Origin: Chryseobacterium soldanellicola
GTDB lineage: Bacteria; Bacteroidota; Bacteroidia; Flavobacteriales; Weeksellaceae
Direction: 5' to 3'
DNA length: 64,000 nucleotides
Assembly (NCBI RefSeq): GCF_900100115.1
Contig: NZ_FNKL01000001.1
Coordinates: 930,001-994,000 of the forward strand
Part shown: piece by piece, positions 25,145 through 35,169 of the stretch
Numbering within the stretch: the stretch's first letter is position 1
How the letters are laid out: every line of letters starts with the position of its first letter
The notes under the pieces: generated by a model
What the model saw: only the letters and a program-made list of their open reading frames with translations
Told to the model about the DNA's origin: nothing
Database searches by the model: none
Program-made: the position numbers and the translations under genes

Positions 25145-26152
25145 TTATCTTTTTATTCTTCCGCCCGAATCTCCGTTCATCACTTCCAGAATATCTTCTG
25201 CACTGCAGTAATTGATATCTCCAGGAACCGTATGTTTTATGGCGCAGGCTGCATTGGCAAATTTCAATGCTTTTTCGTCATCAAAATTGATTAAACCATA
25301 AATCAGACCTGCTGCAAAAGCATCGCCTGTTCCGATTCTGTCGACTACAGGATTTACTTCCAAAAGCTCGGTTTCAAAATAATTTCTATCAACCAAAGCT
25401 CTTCCCTGTGTCTGCTGTGAACTTGCTGTAACGCCAATTCTTATCTTGTCAAAAATTTTATGAATAGAAGGAACTTGTTTTTTCAATTCTTCACAAGCTT
25501 CAATGAAACCTTGTTGGTCTGATGGAAACTGAGTTCCAAGAATTTCATTAATTTCATTCACTCCACCGATGAAAATCGTTGAGTAAGAAACCAATTCTTT
25601 TAAAACTTCGTTTCCGTTTTTGCCGTATTTCCAAAGGTTTGAACGGTAAGCCGGGTCTGAAGTCACTTCAATTCCCAGTTCACGGGCTGTTTGTAAACCT
25701 TCTTTCAAACTTTCATAAGCCGATTCGGAAATTCCGGGGCTGATTCCTGTCCAGTGGAAATATTTGCAGTCTTCAAGAGCTTTTTTCCAGTCGATTTGTT
25801 CAGGTTTAATGTTGGCGAAAGAACCGTTCAATCTGTTGTAAGCGATTCTGCTGGCACGAACTGATGAACCAACTTCCAAAAAGTACAACCCTAAAGGATG
25901 TTCATTTTTGTTGATAAAAGTTGTATCGATTCCAAAACTTTTAATGAAAGAAACCGCCGATTCACCTACGAAATCATCAGAAACACTGCTGATATGTCTT
26001 ACGTCACAACCCATTGTTGCCAATGAAGATGCTACATTAAGCTCTGTACCGCCGAAAAAAAATTCCATTTCGTGGCTTTGCTTCATTGTTCTGTTTCCGG
26101 GTGGCGAAAGTCGCATGATGATTTCTCCGAAAGTGACTATTTTGCTGCTCAT
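25145..26152 (-). CDS. kdgK: 2-keto-3-deoxygluconate kinase
   Basis: 335 residues of the PfkB (ribokinase) family. The N-terminal 'GEIIMRLSPPG' and 'FGGTELNVASSLATMG' are the first PfkB region, and 'RIGTGDAFAAGLIYG' near residue 277 has the catalytic Asp of the second signature. It phosphorylates KDG to KDPG with ATP. The two branches of the pathway in this locus meet here. Confidence 0.92.
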   Translation of the reverse strand: MSSKIVTFGEIIMRLSPPGNRTMKQSHEMEFFFGGTELNVASSLATMGCDVRHISSVSDDFVGESAVSFIKSFGIDTTFINKNEHPLGLYFLEVGSSVRASRIAYNRLNGSFANIKPEQIDWKKALEDCKYFHWTGISPGISESAYESLKEGLQTARELGIEVTSDPAYRSNLWKYGKNGNEVLKELVSYSTIFIGGVNEINEILGTQFPSDQQGFIEACEELKKQVPSIHKIFDKIRIGVTASSQQTQGRALVDRNYFETELLEVNPVVDRIGTGDAFAAGLIYGLINFDDEKALKFANAACAIKHTVPGDINYCSAEDILEVMNGDSGGRIKR

Positions 26153-26214
26153 TTTTTGTTTAATAGACTTGTTCTATTTTTAATTTGATATTTTTTATTG
26201 AAATTAAGACATAA

Positions 26215-26294
26215 ACACTTCGACAAGCTCAGTGTGACAATCCTAATACTAACTGTAAGTTTCAACGCTGTCATGCTGAGCTTGTCGAAGCATT
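26215..26294. repeat. Inverted repeat of the CTTCGACA...GCTGAG family, kdgK-uxaC gap
   Basis: Left arm at 26218-26239 begins CTTCGACAAGCTCAG; the right arm at 26269-26290 ends CTGAGCTTGTCGAAG. The 22-base arms differ at two or three positions and are 29 bases apart. The strong stem may act as a processing or attenuation site inside the operon. Confidence 0.75.
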
Positions 26295-26317
26295 TCGCAA
26301 TTTCAACTTTTAATTAT

Positions 26318-27715
26318 TTAAAAATCAAAATAATTTTTAGCATTATGATAACAAATATCTGAAATTGTTTTGCCAATCAGCTCGATATCGTCAGGTAATT
26401 CACCATTTTTCATTTCTTCACCGAAAAGATTACACAATACTCTTCTGAAATATTCGTGTCTAGGGTAAGAAAGGAAGCTTCTGGAATCCGTTAACATTCC
26501 AACGAAACAGCTGATCAATCCCATGTTTGAAAGGGCATTCATCTGCTTGATCATTCCGTCTTTCTGATCAAGGAACCACCATCCTGAACCGAACTGTACT
26601 TTTCCTTTGATACTGCCGTCGTTGAAATTTCCGATCATTGTCGCAAAAATCTCGTTGTCGGCAGGATTTAAATTATATAAAATGGTCTTTGTTAATTTGT
26701 CTTTTCCGTCTAAAGTGTTTAATAATTTAGACAAAGTTTCAGCCTGAACGAAGTCACCGATAGAATCCCAACCCGTATCCGGACCAAGAATTCTGTGCAT
26801 TCTTTCGTTATTATTTCTCAATGCTCCCAAGTGGAACTGCTGAACCCATCCAAATTTGTGATAAGCCTCGCCTAAAAATAATAAAATGGCTGTTTTGAAT
26901 TGATTTACCTGCTTTTCAGCAATCACTTTTCCTGAGATTTTATCATTGAAAATTGTGCTTACTTCCGCTTCTGTAAATTCTTCGAAAGAAATATTATTCA
27001 ATCCGTGGTCGCACAATCTGCATCCGTTTTCGTGGAAATATTCAATTCTTTTGATTAAAGCATCACATAAGGTCTGGTAAGAATTAATTTCAATTCCAGC
27101 CGATTCGCCTAGTTTTGAAATATAATCTGCGAAGTTGTGATTTTCAATCAAAATCGCTTTATCAGGACGGAAAGCGGTGCTTACTTTAATGCTGAAATCG
27201 CTTTTCGCCAAATCCTGATGATAATTTAATACATCTGTAGGATCTTCCGTTGTGCACAGAGATTCTACGTTCATCATTTTTAATAAACCTCTTGTCGATT
27301 TTTCAGGAGTCTGAAGCTGAGCGGTGATGTTTTCGTAAATTTCTGATGCATTATTTTCGTTTAACAATTCATCGATTCCGAAATATCTTTTTAATTCTAA
27401 ATGCGTCCAGTGATACAGAGGATTTCTCAATGTATAAGGAACCGTTTTTGCCCAGGCTTCAAATTTTTCTTTGTCTGAAGCATCTCCCGTGATGAATTTT
27501 TCGTTCACGCCTAAGGTACGCATCGCTCTCCATTTGTAATGGTCGCCTGCAATCCAAACCTTTGAGATATTTTCGAAAACGGTATCTTCTGCGATATCTT
27601 TAGGTATCAAATGATTATGATAATCAATGATCGGTTGCTTTTCTGCATACTTGAAGTATAATTCTTCAGCGTATTTATTTTGTAATAAAAATTGATCTGT
27701 AATAAAAGGTTTCAT
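26318..27715 (-). CDS. uxaC: Glucuronate/galacturonate isomerase UxaC
   Basis: 465 residues, of the amidohydrolase-like UxaC family. 'PIIDYHNHLIPKDIAED' near the N-terminus gives the metal-binding His-X-His pair; 'FHLGALRNNNERMHRILGPDTGWDS' and 'GSGWWFLDQKDGM' are family-conserved. It turns D-galacturonate into D-tagaturonate (and glucuronate into fructuronate). It follows kduD by 18 bases and is separated from kdgK by a 165-base gap carrying an inverted repeat. Confidence 0.93.
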   Translation of the reverse strand: MKPFITDQFLLQNKYAEELYFKYAEKQPIIDYHNHLIPKDIAEDTVFENISKVWIAGDHYKWRAMRTLGVNEKFITGDASDKEKFEAWAKTVPYTLRNPLYHWTHLELKRYFGIDELLNENNASEIYENITAQLQTPEKSTRGLLKMMNVESLCTTEDPTDVLNYHQDLAKSDFSIKVSTAFRPDKAILIENHNFADYISKLGESAGIEINSYQTLCDALIKRIEYFHENGCRLCDHGLNNISFEEFTEAEVSTIFNDKISGKVIAEKQVNQFKTAILLFLGEAYHKFGWVQQFHLGALRNNNERMHRILGPDTGWDSIGDFVQAETLSKLLNTLDGKDKLTKTILYNLNPADNEIFATMIGNFNDGSIKGKVQFGSGWWFLDQKDGMIKQMNALSNMGLISCFVGMLTDSRSFLSYPRHEYFRRVLCNLFGEEMKNGELPDDIELIGKTISDICYHNAKNYFDF

Positions 27716-27733
27716 TCTAATCTAATTCTGTTG

Positions 27734-28516
27734 TTACTCATTAGCCGGTTTCCCGATCGTCGCCAAAATTCCTCCATCCACGTAAATAATTTGTCCGTTG
27801 ATGAATCTGCTTGCGTCCGAAGCAAGGAAAATAGCCGTTCCGGCAAGATCTTCGGGGTTCCCCCATCTTCCTTCCGGAGTTCTGCTAATGATAAAATCGT
27901 TAAAAGGATGTCCATCCACTCGGATTGGTTCTGTCTGAGAAGTCGCAAAATATCCAGGACCGATTCCGTTCACCTGAATATTGTGTTTTGCCCATTCCGT
28001 CGCCAGATTTTTGGTAAGCATTTTCAGGCCGCCTTTTGCAGAAGCATACGCCACTACATTGTCACGTCCCAGCTCACTCATCATCGAGCAGATGTTAATG
28101 ATCTTTCCGGATTTTCTTTTAATCATATGTTTGCCTACTAATTTCGACATGATAAAAGGTCCTGTAAGATCTACATCGATTACTTTTCTAAAGTCTTCCA
28201 CTTCCATATCAATCGCCGGAACACGTTTTATGATTCCTGCGTTGTTGACAAGGATGTCTATTTTTCCATGGGTAGCTTCCATAAGCGCTACTTTCTGAGC
28301 GGCTTCCAGCTCGTCCGTCACATCAAAAAGATAACCGGTTGCTTTGTATCCTTTAGAATGATAATAATTTAAAGCTTCCTCTAATTTTGACGGAGTTGTG
28401 CTTGTGATTGCCAGTTCAGCGCCTGCCTGGGCAAGACCTTCTGCCATTGCCATTCCTAATCCGTGAGTACCGCCTGTAACGACTGCCACCTTGCCGGATA
28501 AATCAAATAAATTCAT
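27734..28516 (-). CDS. kduD: 2-deoxy-D-gluconate 3-dehydrogenase KduD
   Basis: 260 residues, classical short-chain dehydrogenase. Cofactor motif 'TGGTHGLGMAMA' (14-25), 'NNAG' (91-94), and catalytic Ser144, Tyr157 and Lys161 ('YASAK'). In this context it reduces 2,5-diketo-3-deoxygluconate (DKII) to KDG. It follows kduI by 8 bases, the usual pair. Confidence 0.9.
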   Translation of the reverse strand: MNLFDLSGKVAVVTGGTHGLGMAMAEGLAQAGAELAITSTTPSKLEEALNYYHSKGYKATGYLFDVTDELEAAQKVALMEATHGKIDILVNNAGIIKRVPAIDMEVEDFRKVIDVDLTGPFIMSKLVGKHMIKRKSGKIINICSMMSELGRDNVVAYASAKGGLKMLTKNLATEWAKHNIQVNGIGPGYFATSQTEPIRVDGHPFNDFIISRTPEGRWGNPEDLAGTAIFLASDASRFINGQIIYVDGGILATIGKPANE

Positions 28517-28524
28517 TAGAAAAA

Positions 28525-29361
28525 TTACTTTAGTTCGTTAGTTTTGATACCGTCCATATCGCCGTAGTCCATATTTTCCCCGGCCATACCCCAGATAAAA
28601 GTATAATTGGAAGTTCCGACTCCTGAGTGGATAGACCATTCCGGAGATAATACCGCATCATGGCTTTTCATAAAAATATGACGCGTCTCATTGGGTTGTC
28701 CCATGAAGTGACTTACCGTTTGCCCATCTTCCAAATCGAAATAGAAATAAGCTTCCATTCTTCTGGTGTGAGTATGCGCAGGCATTGTGTTCCAGACACT
28801 TCCCGGTTGAAGTTCTGTCATTCCCATTTGTAATTGACAGGTTTCGAGAACAGAATTTACAATCAGCTTGTTGATCGTACGCTTATTGGCGTATTTTTCT
28901 TCGCCTAATTCTACAATTTCGGCTTCGTTTTTCGTGATTTTTTTTGTCGGATAAGTGTGATGCGCCGGAGCCGAGTTGATATAAAAATAAGGTTGTGCAT
29001 CACCAGATTTCTCAAAAACTACTTCTTTTGCCCCTTTACCTATATATAGAGCCTCTTTGTTGGCAAGCTCATATACTTCGCCATCTACCGTTACTTTTCC
29101 GGCACCGCCTACGTTGATGATTCCCAATTCTCTTCTGTCAAGAAAATGCTGAGCCTTCAAATCGTCTGTAGGTTCCAGCTTCAAGGCCTGTGTTGAAGGC
29201 ATGATCCCTCCTACAATCAGCCTGTCGTACATAGAATAGACTAATTTTATCTTATCTTCATTAAATAAATCATTGATTAGAAACTCCCTCCTAAGATCTT
29301 CTGTTGAGTACTTTTTTACATCTTCAGGATGATGGGCGTAACGAAATTCTGATTGTGTCAT
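28525..29361 (-). CDS. kduI: 5-keto-4-deoxyuronate isomerase KduI
   Basis: 278 residues, the family's normal length. The cupin metal ligands fall at His196, His198 (PAHTHTRRMEAY), Glu203 and His245 (WSIHSGVG), in the same places as in the E. coli enzyme. It isomerises 4-deoxy-L-threo-5-hexosulose uronate (DKI) to DKII. It is the first gene of the leftward operon; a LacI-type operator lies about 57 bases upstream. Confidence 0.94.
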   Translation of the reverse strand: MTQSEFRYAHHPEDVKKYSTEDLRREFLINDLFNEDKIKLVYSMYDRLIVGGIMPSTQALKLEPTDDLKAQHFLDRRELGIINVGGAGKVTVDGEVYELANKEALYIGKGAKEVVFEKSGDAQPYFYINSAPAHHTYPTKKITKNEAEIVELGEEKYANKRTINKLIVNSVLETCQLQMGMTELQPGSVWNTMPAHTHTRRMEAYFYFDLEDGQTVSHFMGQPNETRHIFMKSHDAVLSPEWSIHSGVGTSNYTFIWGMAGENMDYGDMDGIKTNELK

Positions 29362-29417
29362 ACTACTTGATTTTTATACTTTTTCTTTTTGCGGTTTTAT
29401 CAAAACCATTAAACAAA

Positions 29418-29433
29418 GCGTAATCGATTGCAT
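29418..29433. promoter_or_regulatory. LacI-type operator before kduI
   Basis: GCGTAATCGATTGCAT: a near-palindrome centred on ATCGAT, with TAATCGATTGCA matching the perfect site before susC at all but one position. Palindromes with a central CG are typical of LacI/GalR operators. It lies about 57 bases upstream of the kduI start, over the likely promoter. Confidence 0.7.
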
Positions 29434-30105
29434 AAAATTACACTAAAATTTGATAGAAATACTTATGGGATAAATATATAATTATTCTTTTATTAGTTAA
29501 CAAAAAATTAATTTTAATTTATAGTAAATTGATTTTCAATAATATAAAAATTAAAAATTGAATTAATAAACCTAAATTTTAAAGAAAACAGCAGATTTGA
29601 TTTAACCAAAATTTAATCTCATCTTTCAATTTGGAATAAAATCATGCCAAATAAAACCGCAAAAACAAGAATGCAAATTTAATAACAATAACCTAAATTC
29701 TATTCATATATTATATAGATTAAGTTTAAATACTATTAACTAAGAAATTTGGTTAAAAATAATAACCTGAAAATATGACAAAAATCAGGAAACTTATTAA
29801 AATTTGCCTTCTGAGTATAAAATTTGGGAAAAACTGATTGTCAAAATTGTTCAAATTTTAACTAAATTTTAAGTTTTCGACCGATAATCAGCTGTAAATT
29901 TTTATTTTTTTGAATTTATTTATGAATAATTAAAATTTTATTAAATAATTGATTATTAAATATTTAAACATAATTTTCAAAATCACATTCTGTGAATTTT
30001 AACAATTTGAGCACACAAATTAATGAAAAAATAATATTTTTTTCTTTGCGTAATGAAAAATAATATTAGTTTAGAAGCCAAGAATATAATATTGTGAAAA
30101 TTTAC

Positions 30106-30117
30106 GCAATCGATTGC
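30106..30117. promoter_or_regulatory. LacI-type operator before susC
   Basis: GCAATCGATTGC, a perfect 12-base palindrome with a central CG. It is 125 bases upstream of the susC start and inside a wider inverted pair (TTTACGC at 30101-30107, GCGTAAA at 30128-30134). Confidence 0.75.
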
Positions 30118-30241
30118 ACTCATTAAAGCGTAAAGTTTCACAGATTATTATACCACTAAAATTAGAAATACTTAAAAAAAATCCACAAAAAACAATGAAT
30201 TGAGAAACTTTTCAAAACAATTAAAACTATAAGGATACAAA

Positions 30242-33200
30242 ATGGATAAAAAAGTACAATCAGTAAAGTGGTTATATTTAACTGTCTTTCTACTTCCTGT
30301 CCTTGCAATGGCCCAAGAAAAAGAAACAAGAAAGGAAAAAGAAACTAAAATCGATGAAGTGGTTTTGGTAGGATATTCCAAGGTTTCTAAAAAAGATGTG
30401 ACCAATGCAGTAGGCTCGGTAAAAGCCGACGAGGTAAAGGATATGCCTGTAAATAGTGCCGCGGAAGCCATTCAGGGAAGAGTTGCCGGGGTTCAGATCA
30501 TGGCAAGCGAAGGCTCTCCCGGAGCAGAAGTTGAAATTAAAGTAAGAGGCGGGACTTCGATCACACAAAGTAACGCTCCTCTGTATATTGTGGACGGAAT
30601 CCAGATGGATAATGCACTATCCATCATTTCTCCCAAAGAAATTGAATCTATCGAGGTATTGAAAGATGCCGCTTCAACTTCTATCTACGGATCAAGAGGG
30701 GCAAACGGTGTTGTTTTGATCACAACGAGGGGCGGCCGTAAAAAGGTAGGAACAACCATTAACTATAACGGCTACACCGGTGTAAGAAAAATCACGAACA
30801 CACTTCCTGTTCTGGATCCTTACGAATTTGTAATGTATCAGTACGAGCTTTACAATAAAAATGGCGTGGCTGAAGATATTACAACCTTTGCAACAAGATA
30901 CGGCAACTATAATGATCTTGCCAATAAATATCAGAACATTAAAAAAAGAGACTGGCAGGATGAGCTTTTTGGAAAAGAAGCCTTCAACTTCACCCATAAT
31001 CTGAGTTTAACGGGAGGTTCCGACAAATCTGCTTTCGCATTGACATTAAATCATGTGGAAGAAGACGGAATCATGCTGAATTCCGGGTTCAGAAGAAGTA
31101 TGGCCAACTTTAAATATGATTATGATATTTCTAAAAAATTAAAAGTCGGTTTCAACGCAAGATACAGCCGTCAGCTGATTTCCGGAGCAGGAACTTCTGC
31201 AACAGGCTCTCAGGGAACAAACAGACTGAGAAATGCAGTGAGATATCAGCCTTTTGAAGGAGGCAGCAATGTGCCGGTTGATGATTTTGACCCGAACTAC
31301 GCAACGCTGACCAATCTTGTAAACCCTTTAATTTTAAATGACAATGAGGTAAAAGATGCCAGAACCAACGATTTATTATTAAATGGATACATTAACTATA
31401 ACATTACGAAGGATTTAACTTTCAGAAGTGTGATCGGTTATGTACAAAAGGATAATTCCGTCAATCAGTTTTGGGGAACGGTAACCAGTGACGCGAGAGC
31501 CAACAACAACCAGCCGATTGTACAATTAACAAGAAGCCAAACAAGAAGAATCACCAATACCAATACTTTAAATTATACCAAAAAATTTGGAAATCATAAA
31601 GTAGATTTCTTATTAGGTGAGGAAACAGTACAAACGGATGGCGAAACGTCCAGCACATACACAAAATGGCTTCCGAGCTCTATCATGCCGAATGAAGCTT
31701 TTTCAAATATCCAGTCTGCAATTCCACCTTCAGGAATGATTCAGGATGCCCCGAAAACTGCGGCTTTACCACCGGACAGATTATTGTCTTTCTTTGCCCG
31801 AGCAAATTACATTTACGACAACAAATATATTGTCACGGCTTCCATGAGAGCAGATGCGTCGAATGTTTTCGGACCTGGAAACAGATGGGGAACTTTCCCG
31901 GCGGTTTCGGTAGCATGGAAACTTAAGGAAGAAAATTTCCTTAAAAATAAAGAATGGCTGGATGAATTAAAGCTGCGTTTTGGATATGGTCTTGCAGGAA
32001 ACAACAGAATTCCGGCGTACCTTTATGACACATTCTTTACAACATCTACCGATTACGGATATACATTCGGAAGCGGTGTAACGCCGGGAGCAACAACAGG
32101 AAACACTTTGGCAAACAAAAATGTGACCTGGGAAGCCACGGTTTCTAAAAACTTAGGTCTTGATTTCGGATTTTTCAACGGAAGATTATACGGAAGCATC
32201 GACGGATACATTACCGATACAAAAGATTTGTTGATCTTAGCTAAAATCCCTCAGACTTCAGGATACGAATATCAGTACCAGAATTCAGGGAAAACCCAGA
32301 ATAAAGGTCTGGAATTTACTTTAGGCGGAATTATCGTAAATAAAGAAAATTTCACATGGAAAACAGACTTCAATATTTCTACCAATAAAAATATTATTAA
32401 AAGCTTAGGAGCCAACGTTTCCGGAGGTAATGATTACTATCTTGTCGCATCAGGATGGGTAAACAATCTGTATGATTTCATTGCTAAAGTCGGAAATCCG
32501 GTAGGAACTTACTACGGCTATGTAACAGAAGGAAGATATGAAATCAATGATTTTGATTTTAACCCGACAACACAGGCATATACTTTAAAAACAGGAGTTC
32601 CGAGCAGCAGCGCTGTTGCCAACGGTTCTAAGCCCATTCAGCCGGGAGATCTTAAATTAAGAGATTTAAATGGTGACGGACAGATCACAACAGCCGACCA
32701 GACGGAACTGGGAAGTGCTCAGCCAAAATTCTACGGAGGGTTCAACCAGACGTTCAGATACAGAAACTGGGATATGAGCTTATTCTTCAATTTCTCTGTC
32801 GGAAATAAAGTTTATAATGCCAATAAAATCGAGTTCACCACTCAATATTTATACAGAGATAACAACATGGCTGCAGAAGTTGCAGACAGATGGAAGTGGT
32901 TTGATAATAACGGGGTAAAAGTGACAGATCCTACTGCGCTGGCTGCTTTGAACGCCAACACAACAATGTGGACGCCGCCACAGGGAAGCTATATTCTGCA
33001 TTCTTATGCGATTGAAGACGGATCCTTCTTACGATTGAATAACGTAACCATCGGATACACGCTGCCAAAAGGCTCCTTGGAAATGCTGGGCATTAAAAAT
33101 TTCAGATTGTATGCTACCGTGAACAATTTATTCACCATTACAGGCTACAAAGGATATGATCCTGAGGCAAGTACCAGAAAAAATCCTTTGACTCCGGGAG

Positions 33201-33262
33201 TTGATTATGCTGCGTATCCAAGAAGCAGATTTATTTTAACAGGTGTTGATCTAACCTTTTAA
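30242..33262 (+). CDS. SusC-like TonB-dependent outer-membrane transporter
   Basis: 1006 residues. Signal peptide (~1-25, ending LAMAQ) followed almost at once by the TonB-box-like 'IDEVVLVGYSKVSKKD' (~37-52) and the plug: 'AEAIQGRVAGVQI', 'IKVRGGTSI', 'PLYIVDGIQMD', 'EVLKDAASTSIYGSRGANGV'. The C-terminal strand ends in F (VDLTF), as outer-membrane barrels do. Unlike most SusC proteins it has no carboxypeptidase-regulatory-like domain before the TonB box. With the SusD next door it should import pectin oligosaccharides. It is the first gene of the rightward operon, behind an operator. Confidence 0.92.
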   Translation: MDKKVQSVKWLYLTVFLLPVLAMAQEKETRKEKETKIDEVVLVGYSKVSKKDVTNAVGSVKADEVKDMPVNSAAEAIQGRVAGVQIMASEGSPGAEVEIKVRGGTSITQSNAPLYIVDGIQMDNALSIISPKEIESIEVLKDAASTSIYGSRGANGVVLITTRGGRKKVGTTINYNGYTGVRKITNTLPVLDPYEFVMYQYELYNKNGVAEDITTFATRYGNYNDLANKYQNIKKRDWQDELFGKEAFNFTHNLSLTGGSDKSAFALTLNHVEEDGIMLNSGFRRSMANFKYDYDISKKLKVGFNARYSRQLISGAGTSATGSQGTNRLRNAVRYQPFEGGSNVPVDDFDPNYATLTNLVNPLILNDNEVKDARTNDLLLNGYINYNITKDLTFRSVIGYVQKDNSVNQFWGTVTSDARANNNQPIVQLTRSQTRRITNTNTLNYTKKFGNHKVDFLLGEETVQTDGETSSTYTKWLPSSIMPNEAFSNIQSAIPPSGMIQDAPKTAALPPDRLLSFFARANYIYDNKYIVTASMRADASNVFGPGNRWGTFPAVSVAWKLKEENFLKNKEWLDELKLRFGYGLAGNNRIPAYLYDTFFTTSTDYGYTFGSGVTPGATTGNTLANKNVTWEATVSKNLGLDFGFFNGRLYGSIDGYITDTKDLLILAKIPQTSGYEYQYQNSGKTQNKGLEFTLGGIIVNKENFTWKTDFNISTNKNIIKSLGANVSGGNDYYLVASGWVNNLYDFIAKVGNPVGTYYGYVTEGRYEINDFDFNPTTQAYTLKTGVPSSSAVANGSKPIQPGDLKLRDLNGDGQITTADQTELGSAQPKFYGGFNQTFRYRNWDMSLFFNFSVGNKVYNANKIEFTTQYLYRDNNMAAEVADRWKWFDNNGVKVTDPTALAALNANTTMWTPPQGSYILHSYAIEDGSFLRLNNVTIGYTLPKGSLEMLGIKNFRLYATVNNLFTITGYKGYDPEASTRKNPLTPGVDYAAYPRSRFILTGVDLTF

Positions 33263-33272
33263 TTGAACGAAC

Positions 33273-35087
33273 ATGAAAAAAACAATAATTATTTTAAGCT
33301 GCATCCTTTCGCTGACCACCCTAAATTCATGCAGCGATTATCTGGAGCCTGAAAACTATTCAAGTGTTTCAGAAGCACAGCAATTTGACAGTGTATCAGA
33401 TACATTTACGGCTTTGGTTGGGGTTTACAGCCAATTGGCAGGCGATGATGGATACGGACAAAGATTAGCATTAATTTATCCTCACTCAAGCGACGATTTC
33501 AGAACTTCGGGAGATTATAACTGTAACGACAGAAGAGGAATCTCAACTTTCGGATCTTGTCCCACCAATACAGAATTAAACAAACCTTTCTTAAAATTAT
33601 ATTCAGGAATAGAAAGAGCGAATCTCTGCATTAAAAACATTCCGCTTTCTCCGGTGTATCAATCCGGTTCTGATGCCGACAAAAAATTAATGGACCGCTA
33701 TCTTGGTGAAGCTTTAACCTTAAGAGCGCAATTTTATTATGAATTAATCAGAAACTGGGGCGATGTTCCTTTTCAGGACAAGCCTTCTGCAGATTATGAC
33801 AACCTTTATTTAGCAAAAACAGACAGAGACGTTATTTACGAAAAAATGATTGCCGATCTTGCGCAGGCGGCTACTTTAGTTCCTTGGAGATCTGAAGGAA
33901 ACACCCCAAACGCAAGAATTTCCAAAGGTTTTGTTAAAGGTTTAAGAGCCAGAATCGCATTGGCGAGAGCAGGATATTCTCTAAGAAGAAATCCTCAGCA
34001 GATGGTTCAGGGAACAAATCCTCAAACATACTATCAAATCGCTCTTGATGAATGTAAAGACATCATGAATCACACCGGTGAGCATAGCTTAAATCCAAGC
34101 TACGAAGCCGTCTTCAAAGCGCTGCACACCAATTCTCAAGATGCTACCAACGAAATTATTTTCTGCGTCGGGGCTTTCGGAGGTAATGCAAGAACAGACA
34201 GTAAAATCGGTTACTACAACGGATTAAAGCATGATGACAATTCCAACTGGAAAGGTGGCGGCGGTATCAACGCGCTTCCAACTTACTTCTACGAATTCAC
34301 AAAATATGACCTGAGAAGAGACATGAACGTAGGAATTTTCAAAGTAAACAATACCAACCAGGCAGAATTGGTAACGGCGATTTCTTTTACAGATTCTAAA
34401 TACAGAAAATCTTGGACGAATATCACTGGTCCTTCTCAAAATCTTGCCGTTGACTGGCCTTTGCTGCGTTTTTCAGATGTTTTATTAATGTTTGCCGAAG
34501 CAGATAACGAGATTCACGGAGCGCCTTCTACAGAAGCAATCAACGCAGTAAAAGCGGTAAGAAACAGAGCTTACACAGGAAATTTAGACCAGGTGGGAAC
34601 AATTCCTACGGATAAAGTTGGGTTCTTCAATTATGTTGTTCAGGAAAGGTTACTGGAATTAGGTTCTGAAGGAATCAGAAAATATGATCTGATCCGTTGG
34701 AATTTATTAGCTTCCAAAATCACGGAAACAAGACAGAAATTAACTGATTTCATGAATGGAACCGGAGCTTATGCGAACGTACCCTTAAACCTTTATTTCA
34801 AAAAATCAGTGTACGATCCTACAAAATCTGCGCAGCAAAATATCAACGATATTGATATTTATTACACCGGTACAGACAAGTCTCAGGTATTTTATATGCC
34901 GGCACAGACCACAACGCCGACCGGTTATACAAAAATTGCATGGAGAGCTGCCGTTTTGCCGACCTACATCAGTGATCCAGTGAAAGGTTTTGCACAATAT
35001 TTTCAACCTAACAAGAGAGAATTATTGCCAATTTACAGTGACATTATTCAATCAAATTACAATCTTACACAGGATTACGGTTATTAG
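33273..35087 (+). CDS. SusD-like glycan-binding lipoprotein
   Basis: 604 residues, with lipobox ending at Cys20 (LNSCSDYLEP). SusD/RagB family marks: 'RAQFYYELIRNWGDVPF', 'WPLLRFSDVLLMFAEADNEI' and near the end 'VQERLLELGSEGIRKYDLIRW'. It caps the SusC barrel at the cell surface and binds the substrate. It starts 10 bases after susC. A hairpin at 35115-35155 follows, so the two genes probably form the high-level part of the transcript. Confidence 0.92.
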   Translation: MKKTIIILSCILSLTTLNSCSDYLEPENYSSVSEAQQFDSVSDTFTALVGVYSQLAGDDGYGQRLALIYPHSSDDFRTSGDYNCNDRRGISTFGSCPTNTELNKPFLKLYSGIERANLCIKNIPLSPVYQSGSDADKKLMDRYLGEALTLRAQFYYELIRNWGDVPFQDKPSADYDNLYLAKTDRDVIYEKMIADLAQAATLVPWRSEGNTPNARISKGFVKGLRARIALARAGYSLRRNPQQMVQGTNPQTYYQIALDECKDIMNHTGEHSLNPSYEAVFKALHTNSQDATNEIIFCVGAFGGNARTDSKIGYYNGLKHDDNSNWKGGGGINALPTYFYEFTKYDLRRDMNVGIFKVNNTNQAELVTAISFTDSKYRKSWTNITGPSQNLAVDWPLLRFSDVLLMFAEADNEIHGAPSTEAINAVKAVRNRAYTGNLDQVGTIPTDKVGFFNYVVQERLLELGSEGIRKYDLIRWNLLASKITETRQKLTDFMNGTGAYANVPLNLYFKKSVYDPTKSAQQNINDIDIYYTGTDKSQVFYMPAQTTTPTGYTKIAWRAAVLPTYISDPVKGFAQYFQPNKRELLPIYSDIIQSNYNLTQDYGY

Positions 35088-35114
35088 ATAAAAAATTTCA
35101 CATTCATATCAAAG

Positions 35115-35155
35115 AAATACAGGCTTCCTCCCACAAAGAGAAGTCTGTATTTTAA
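35115..35155 (+). terminator. Terminator or attenuator after the SusC/SusD pair
   Basis: Inverted repeat AATACAGGCTTC (35116-35127) and GAAGTCTGTATT (35140-35151), one mismatch, followed by TTTAA. It would let only part of the transcripts reach the enzyme genes behind it. Confidence 0.6.
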
Positions 35156-35169
35156 CTAAAAAATTTTCA

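Larger units (their letters stand above)
29362..30241. promoter_or_regulatory. Long divergent control region between kduI and susC
   Basis: 880 bases, very AT-rich, with no supportable gene. It holds one regulator-like palindrome close to each divergent gene (29418-29433 and 30106-30117) about 690 bases apart, an arrangement that would allow looping. The first of 30101-30134 also has a wider TTTACGC...GCGTAAA pair around the palindrome. I see no RNA gene in the space between. Confidence 0.6.

Noticed and set aside
29471..30100. Small gene or riboswitch in the long gap between kduI and susC
   Set aside because: No open frame with plausible composition and no known riboswitch core; the stretch is simple AT-rich sequence.
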